Below, piece by piece: positions 22,641 to 26,658 of a DNA stretch of 26,658 nt. A program made the position numbers and the translations under genes. The notes beneath the pieces were generated by a model. That model saw only the letters and a list, made by a program, of their open reading frames with translations, ran no database searches and was not told the origin of the DNA. The DNA is from Candidatus Magasanikbacteria bacterium RIFCSPLOWO2_02_FULL_44_11 (GTDB lineage: Bacteria > Patescibacteriota > Patescibacteriia > Magasanikbacterales > GWA2-37-8): NCBI GenBank assembly GCA_001783035.1, contig MFQK01000056.1, positions 1 through 26,658 on the forward strand, in the 5' to 3' direction. The first letter of the stretch is position 1. Each line of letters starts with the position of its first letter.

Positions 22641-23873
22641 ATGGAATATCCCGGAGCTCACCTCATCAAACCGATTCGTCGCCTCATCCTCGTCACTTTC
22701 ATCGTGGCTTTTTTTTTAATTACCCCGCTCATGTTGCTGTATACCACCGGCTATCGCTATGATTGGAAAGCCGGCATTATCCGTGAAACCGGCGGCCTTA
22801 GTATCGACGCGACGCCGGTCGATGCCGACGTCTATCTTAATGACCTGCCGCTCGACTCCTCACTCCCTATCAGACTTAAAAATATAACGCCAAAAAAATA
22901 TCATATTAAAATCTCCGCTCGCGGGTATTTTGATTGGGAAAAAGAAATTATTGTAGAGCGCAAACAAACTACTTATATTAAAGATATCCAACTGCTAAAA
23001 AAAACTCAAGCGATGCTCTATGAAATTCGTTCCGGAAAAACAATTCTACTGGGCTCGACGGCAAAAGATACGCCGGTCAGTTTTTTTTGGTCAAACAAGC
23101 ACCCGTTTTTAGCGGCCGCTTTTGGTCAAAACACGTTTCAACAGATAGTCACAGTAAACAGCGAGAACACGACTGAAATCAGCGCCATCACAGGACACAC
23201 CATTACACGCTTGCTCTGGCGTGAAACTTCCGAGCCGGTTCTGTACTTAAGCACATCATCTAGTTTGAGTTCTTTTTACCCTCGCCTGCGAGAAGAGCGA
23301 CCAATCATAAAAAATAATTTTCGGGACTGGTACATTGCCAACGGCACGCTTTGGACGCTATCCAAGGCCACTTCCACCAATCTTGAAATTATCAGTGATG
23401 AGCTTGGTTTTCACGGATTATTTGCCACCGTCTCCAGTACTGATAACTCGTATAAAATAAGCGACTATTTCTTTAAAGATATCCGTGCTAATCACGCCGT
23501 TCTAGAAAACGGCCGCGGTGAAATGATTATTATTCGTCCCGACAAACAATTCACGCTTAACGTGACCAGCTTGTTGGTCTCACCATATAATTCTTGGTGG
23601 CTTTTATGGAATGACGTTGAATTGTGGTCATATATTGAAGGCGAAAATCCGTTTTTGTTTCATCGGAGCGGCAATTCCTTAAAAAAAGTTATACCGCTCG
23701 ATAAGTTTAATACGCTCGCCTTGCTATTTGAAAATGAAATAAAGGTTTTATATCCTTATGCCTATACACAGATTACTTTGCTTCAAAAAGACCTTAATGA
23801 TATTGCCGCCAATCCGGAAATTCGCCAACTATATTTTAGCACCAACGATGGTCTTTACTCTTTAGCTTACTAA
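22641..23873 (+). CDS. PEGA-domain membrane protein
   Basis: The 410-residue protein has a short cytoplasmic N-terminus, one transmembrane helix (about 15-38: RLILVTFIVAFFLITPLML) and a PEGA domain near residues 52-110 (GGLSIDATPVDADVYLNDLP ... YHIKISARGYFDWEKEIIV). The remaining 300 residues are beta-rich, possibly propeller-like. PEGA domains are linked to cell-surface proteins; no specific function is known here. ATG at 22641 is chosen because the in-frame TTG at 22629 is the first base of a tandem repeat unit. rnhA follows after 4 bases. Confidence 0.8.
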   Translation: MEYPGAHLIKPIRRLILVTFIVAFFLITPLMLLYTTGYRYDWKAGIIRETGGLSIDATPVDADVYLNDLPLDSSLPIRLKNITPKKYHIKISARGYFDWEKEIIVERKQTTYIKDIQLLKKTQAMLYEIRSGKTILLGSTAKDTPVSFFWSNKHPFLAAAFGQNTFQQIVTVNSENTTEISAITGHTITRLLWRETSEPVLYLSTSSSLSSFYPRLREERPIIKNNFRDWYIANGTLWTLSKATSTNLEIISDELGFHGLFATVSSTDNSYKISDYFFKDIRANHAVLENGRGEMIIIRPDKQFTLNVTSLLVSPYNSWWLLWNDVELWSYIEGENPFLFHRSGNSLKKVIPLDKFNTLALLFENEIKVLYPYAYTQITLLQKDLNDIAANPEIRQLYFSTNDGLYSLAY

Positions 23874-23877
23874 TTTT

Positions 23878-24282
23878 ATGAAACTAACCACTTTTACCGA
23901 TGGTGGAGCACGCGGCAACCCGGGGCCGGCTGCCGCGGGGATCGTTATAAAAAATGACCGCGGAGAAACCGTGGCCGCTTTTGGAGTATGGCTCGGCCAT
24001 CAAACCAATAATTACGCGGAATACACCGCTTTGCTTTCAGCACTGCAAAAATCGAAAGAATTAGGAGCGACCGAAGTCGATTGCGTGCTTGACAGTGAAC
24101 TTGTGGTTAAACAAATGCGCCGTGAATATAAAGTAAAAGAGCCGACATTACAAAAACTGTTTGTCCAAGTTTACAACCTGGCCGAACAATTTAAAAAAGT
24201 CACTTATCAGCACGTCAGGCGCGAAAACAACAAAGAAGCCGATGAGGAAGTAAATAAAATTCTGGATCAACAAACGCAATGA
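23878..24282 (+). CDS. Ribonuclease HI-family protein
   Basis: The 134-residue protein matches the short RNase HI fold. The four catalytic acids are present: Asp8 (TFTDGGARGNPG), Glu48 (NNYAEYTALLSAL), Asp72 (LDSELVVKQM) and Asp122 in NNKEADEEVNKILD. The last motif usually reads ADRLAN, so the helix after the final Asp is slightly divergent. It resembles the YpdQ/archaeal-like short RNases HI that lack the basic protrusion, more than E. coli RnhA. It would cut RNA in RNA-DNA hybrids. It is 4 bases after the PEGA gene and convergent with dnaJ. Confidence 0.9.
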   Translation: MKLTTFTDGGARGNPGPAAAGIVIKNDRGETVAAFGVWLGHQTNNYAEYTALLSALQKSKELGATEVDCVLDSELVVKQMRREYKVKEPTLQKLFVQVYNLAEQFKKVTYQHVRRENNKEADEEVNKILDQQTQ

Positions 24283-24283
24283 C

Positions 24284-24314
24284 AAAAAAATCCCGACAGG
24301 CTCGGGATTTTTTT
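24284..24314. terminator. Bidirectional terminator between rnhA and dnaJ
   Basis: A 13-bp stem (seven A then TCCCGA at 24284-24296; TCGGGA then seven T at 24302-24314) with loop CAGGC works in both directions. It begins 2 bases after the rnhA stop. Confidence 0.9.
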
Positions 24315-24326
24315 AACCATGATTTT

Positions 24327-25424
24327 TTATAATTCATCGCGCAGATCGTCTAATATTTTTTTAGCATTTTTACTAAGCTTGCGAGGAACACGAATTTTCA
24401 CTTTAACGTACAAATCTCCCCGACCTCGGCCATCCAAACGCATAATGCCTTTGTCCTTGAGACGGATCAATTGCCCGGATTCGGTGCCATCCGGAACCAT
24501 TATTTTTACCGGTCCCTCGAGCGTTTCTATTTCAACCGTCGCCCCCAAAGTTGCGTCGGCAAAACTAATTTCTTTATCAATGTAAATCTCGTAACCTTCG
24601 CGGTGAAAAACTTTGGATGGTTTAATATGAACCGCCACAAACAAATCACCCGAAGTGCCGCTGTGCGGAGCTGCCTCGCCGTGGCCGGTCAATCGGATTG
24701 ACTGACCTTCATCAATACCGGCCGGAATTTTTACGTGCACGGTGGTTGATTCCATCAAAATACCGTCGCCACCACAATGGACACATTTCTTGCTCGGAAA
24801 CTTACCGCGTCCGTGACAGGTTGAACACGTGACCAAAGTCTGCATAGCACCCAAAAATGTCCGTTGCGTTTGAACGGTTTGTCCGCGGCCATGACAGGTC
24901 GGACAATTATCAATTTTACTCCCCGGCTCTCCACCGCTACCACGGCAAACGTCACATTTGGTTTGTTTGCGTAAGCTAATTTCTTTTTCTACACCAAAAG
25001 CGGCTTCTTTAAAATCGAGCGCGACTTCCACCTGTATATCTCGACCGCGAACATCGCGCGCGCCATCTCCCTGTGAACCAAAGCCAAACATATCACCAAA
25101 GACATCACCGAAATCCATACCACCAAAATTAAACGAAAATCCGCCGCCACCTTGGCCGCGAGCCGCCCGCATAAAGTCCTCCCAACCGGCGCCAGTACCA
25201 AAGCCGCCTTGCTGTTCAAAGTCAGAGCCAAACTGGTCGTAGCGTTGACGTTTGTCGGCATCGCTCAAAACCTGGTACGCCTCATTTATTTCTTTGAACT
25301 TAGCTTCGTTGCCGCCCGGCCGGTCCGGATGGTATTGCATCGCCAGCTTTTTAAAAGATTTTTTTATTTCTTCGGGTGAAGCGTTTTTATCAATGCCTAA
25401 TACTTTGTAATAATCCTTGGGCAT
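24327..25424 (-). CDS. dnaJ: Chaperone protein DnaJ (type I Hsp40)
   Basis: The 365-residue co-chaperone begins [20 protein letters not shown]. The J domain has HPD at 32-34, followed by a Gly/Phe-rich linker ([12 protein letters not shown] to [12 protein letters not shown]). Four zinc motifs are [24 protein letters not shown] and CVHCGGDG, then the C-terminal substrate-binding domains. All features of a type I DnaJ are present. It stimulates DnaK ATP hydrolysis and delivers clients. The start at 25424 is preferred over 25448, which lies in the upstream gene. It follows the unknown protein by 2 bases. Confidence 0.96.
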   Translation of the reverse strand: MPKDYYKVLGIDKNASPEEIKKSFKKLAMQYHPDRPGGNEAKFKEINEAYQVLSDADKRQRYDQFGSDFEQQGGFGTGAGWEDFMRAARGQGGGGFSFNFGGMDFGDVFGDMFGFGSQGDGARDVRGRDIQVEVALDFKEAAFGVEKEISLRKQTKCDVCRGSGGEPGSKIDNCPTCHGRGQTVQTQRTFLGAMQTLVTCSTCHGRGKFPSKKCVHCGGDGILMESTTVHVKIPAGIDEGQSIRLTGHGEAAPHSGTSGDLFVAVHIKPSKVFHREGYEIYIDKEISFADATLGATVEIETLEGPVKIMVPDGTESGQLIRLKDKGIMRLDGRGRGDLYVKVKIRVPRKLSKNAKKILDDLRDEL

Positions 25425-25426
25425 AA

Positions 25427-25846
25427 TTAACGGGAAAATTCGTCCCATTCGGCTTTTAGCTCACCAATAATTTCCTCTTGTTGATCTCTTTGTGACAGAA
25501 AAGGGAGATTAATAACAATAATAGTCAACCTGTTCACCATCCACTCCAGGAACGCTTTTCTGCTCTGGCCATTGACCAGCGGATTTATTTGCAAAGCCTT
25601 TACCGCGTCGGTAAGTTGATTGGCTTCCTGTTGTATTAATTCATTATTTCCCCCCGGTAATGTTGTCTGATGGAGAAGCTTTAAATAGATGTTCCAAATC
25701 CGCTCATCTTCAGCCGTTAATTCGGCAACGTCCGTTATATCTTGCGCCGTACCATCAGTATCTTTGCGCTTCTCTACGACACGCTTGATATGATCGTGAA
25801 AAATATCTAAACGAGCTTCGAGGGCCTGATCATTATATTCGGACAT
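25427..25846 (-). CDS. Hypothetical helical protein between dnaK and dnaJ
   Basis: The protein is 139 residues from the ATG at 25846, one base after the dnaK stop (TAA-T-ATG); the in-frame upstream ATG lies inside dnaK. It starts [20 protein letters not shown], is acidic and mostly helical, and has no signal peptide. One hydrophobic helix is near residues 104-118 ([16 protein letters not shown]), and it ends [10 protein letters not shown] do not recognise the family. It does not show GrpE, J-domain or Hsp20 features. Tight packing within the chaperone operon suggests it is made together with DnaK and DnaJ and may work with them; that is inference. Confidence 0.75.
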   Translation of the reverse strand: MSEYNDQALEARLDIFHDHIKRVVEKRKDTDGTAQDITDVAELTAEDERIWNIYLKLLHQTTLPGGNNELIQQEANQLTDAVKALQINPLVNGQSRKAFLEWMVNRLTIIVINLPFLSQRDQQEEIIGELKAEWDEFSR

Positions 25847-25847
25847 A

Positions 25848-26658
25848 TTATTTTTTATCTTTATCATCAACAACCTCACCCTCGATCGGTCCATCCTTTT
25901 TGTCGTTTGGTTGCGGGCCTTTGGCTTGTTCGGCTTGGTACATCTTCGTACCTATTTTCTGAGCGGCACTCGATAATTCCTCCGCCGCTTTCTTGATGGC
26001 CTCGACATCGTCTTTATCTTTCACTTCCTTCACTTTTTCTAAAGCATCGTTGATTGCCTTCTTTTCTTCTTCAGTCACAGCAACTTTCTTTTCTTCCACA
26101 TCTTTCATCATCTTTTCCGTCGTGTAAACCATGGTATCGGCGATATTGCGGGCTTCGATAAGCTCTTGTTTCTTTTTGTCATCGCTCGCATGCAACTCGG
26201 CATCCTTTTTCATTTTTTCAATTTCCTCTTTAGAAAGTCCTGAAGAAGATTCAATCTTAATTGATTGTTCTTTATTAGTGGCCTTATCCTTCGCCTTCAC
26301 ATGCAAAATACCGTTGGCATCAATATCAAACGAGACTTCAATCTGCGGCACACCGCGTGGAGCTGGTGGAAGTCCGGTTAATTCAAACTGGCCTAACAAT
26401 TTGTTGTCGGCAAACATCGGACGTTCACCTTGGGCCACACGAATCGATACGGCGGGCTGGTTGTCAGCGGCCGTCGAGAAAACTTGTGATTTTGAAGTCG
26501 GAATAGTGGTGTTGCGCTCAATGAGTTTCGTGAAGACCGAACCCATCGTTTCAATCCCCAGGGATAATGGCGTCACATCCAACAACAGCACGTCCTTAAC
26601 ATCGCCTTTGAGTACGCCACCCTGGACAGCCGCGCCAATAGCCACCACTTCATCCGGA
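25848..26658 (-). CDS. dnaK: Chaperone protein DnaK (Hsp70), C-terminal part (runs off the window)
   Basis: The visible 269 residues start inside the ATPase domain ([14 protein letters not shown]). They continue through the interdomain linker ([15 protein letters not shown]), the beta-sandwich substrate-binding domain ([20 protein letters not shown]) and the helical lid. The tail ends [13 protein letters not shown]. The missing N-terminal part lies beyond 26658. Hsp70 binds exposed hydrophobic segments of clients in an ATP cycle driven by DnaJ and GrpE. No grpE is in view; it is probably upstream. Confidence 0.96.
   Translation of the reverse strand, partial: PDEVVAIGAAVQGGVLKGDVKDVLLLDVTPLSLGIETMGSVFTKLIERNTTIPTSKSQVFSTAADNQPAVSIRVAQGERPMFADNKLLGQFELTGLPPAPRGVPQIEVSFDIDANGILHVKAKDKATNKEQSIKIESSSGLSKEEIEKMKKDAELHASDDKKKQELIEARNIADTMVYTTEKMMKDVEEKKVAVTEEEKKAINDALEKVKEVKDKDDVEAIKKAAEELSSAAQKIGTKMYQAEQAKGPQPNDKKDGPIEGEVVDDKDKK

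Overview
This 26.7 kb window is ordinary bacterial chromosome, most likely from a Candidate Phyla Radiation (Patescibacteria) genome, probably a Parcubacteria-like lineage. That assignment is inferred from several features: very tight packing with stop/start overlaps, start codons that often lack a Shine-Dalgarno sequence, and many small single-helix or PEGA/DUF2304/YtxH-type proteins. A compact wall-precursor and polysaccharide gene set also fits, as does a ribosomal protein L9 gene, which as I recall some other CPR groups lack. TGA is used as a normal stop in several genes, so this is not a code-25 (Gracilibacteria/Absconditabacteria) genome. I see no phage, insertion sequence with a transposase, CRISPR array, tRNA or rRNA.

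Layout. 1-534 (-) is the N-terminal part of a beta-CASP/MBL ribonuclease, divergent from a rightward run at 626-7451: a one-helix hypothetical protein, murJ (lipid II flippase), lepA, a HAD phosphatase, a 31-residue membrane microprotein that overlaps the HAD stop, and recJ. Two related long-hairpin elements (2937-3040 and 5562-5662) lie just before lepA and recJ. 7440-13144 is one leftward operon for surface glycan synthesis and envelope functions: a UDP-glucuronate-decarboxylase-like epimerase, a GT2, a DUF2304 protein, a GT4, a methyltransferase, a half-length glycosyltransferase, a membrane-anchored DsbA-like thioredoxin and a YtxH-like protein. A secreted subtilisin (13196-15145, -) is divergent from a polyprenyl-phosphate sugar transferase (15177-16550, +), which would start glycan assembly on a lipid carrier.

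16553-18803 (-) carries rplI then pyrG, separated by a cloverleaf-like palindrome at 18241-18333. era (+) converges with the murA-S41 protease pair (-) on a second large nested palindrome that contains a terminator (19814-19939). murA is divergent from a PEGA-domain gene and rnhA (+). They share a bidirectional promoter with one palindromic -10 box, flanked by a tandem 10-bp repeat array. The right end (-) is dnaK (C-terminal part), an unrecognised helical protein, and dnaJ.

The most interesting material is not in the genes. It is (a) the paired long hairpins with a shared apical loop and compensatory stem changes, (b) two nested three-way palindromes in the rplI-pyrG and era-S41 gaps, and (c) recurring palindromic AGTATACT -10 elements in divergent gaps. 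Among proteins, the half-length glycosyltransferase, the single-cysteine (CPYG) thioredoxin and the protein between dnaK and dnaJ deserve a second look.
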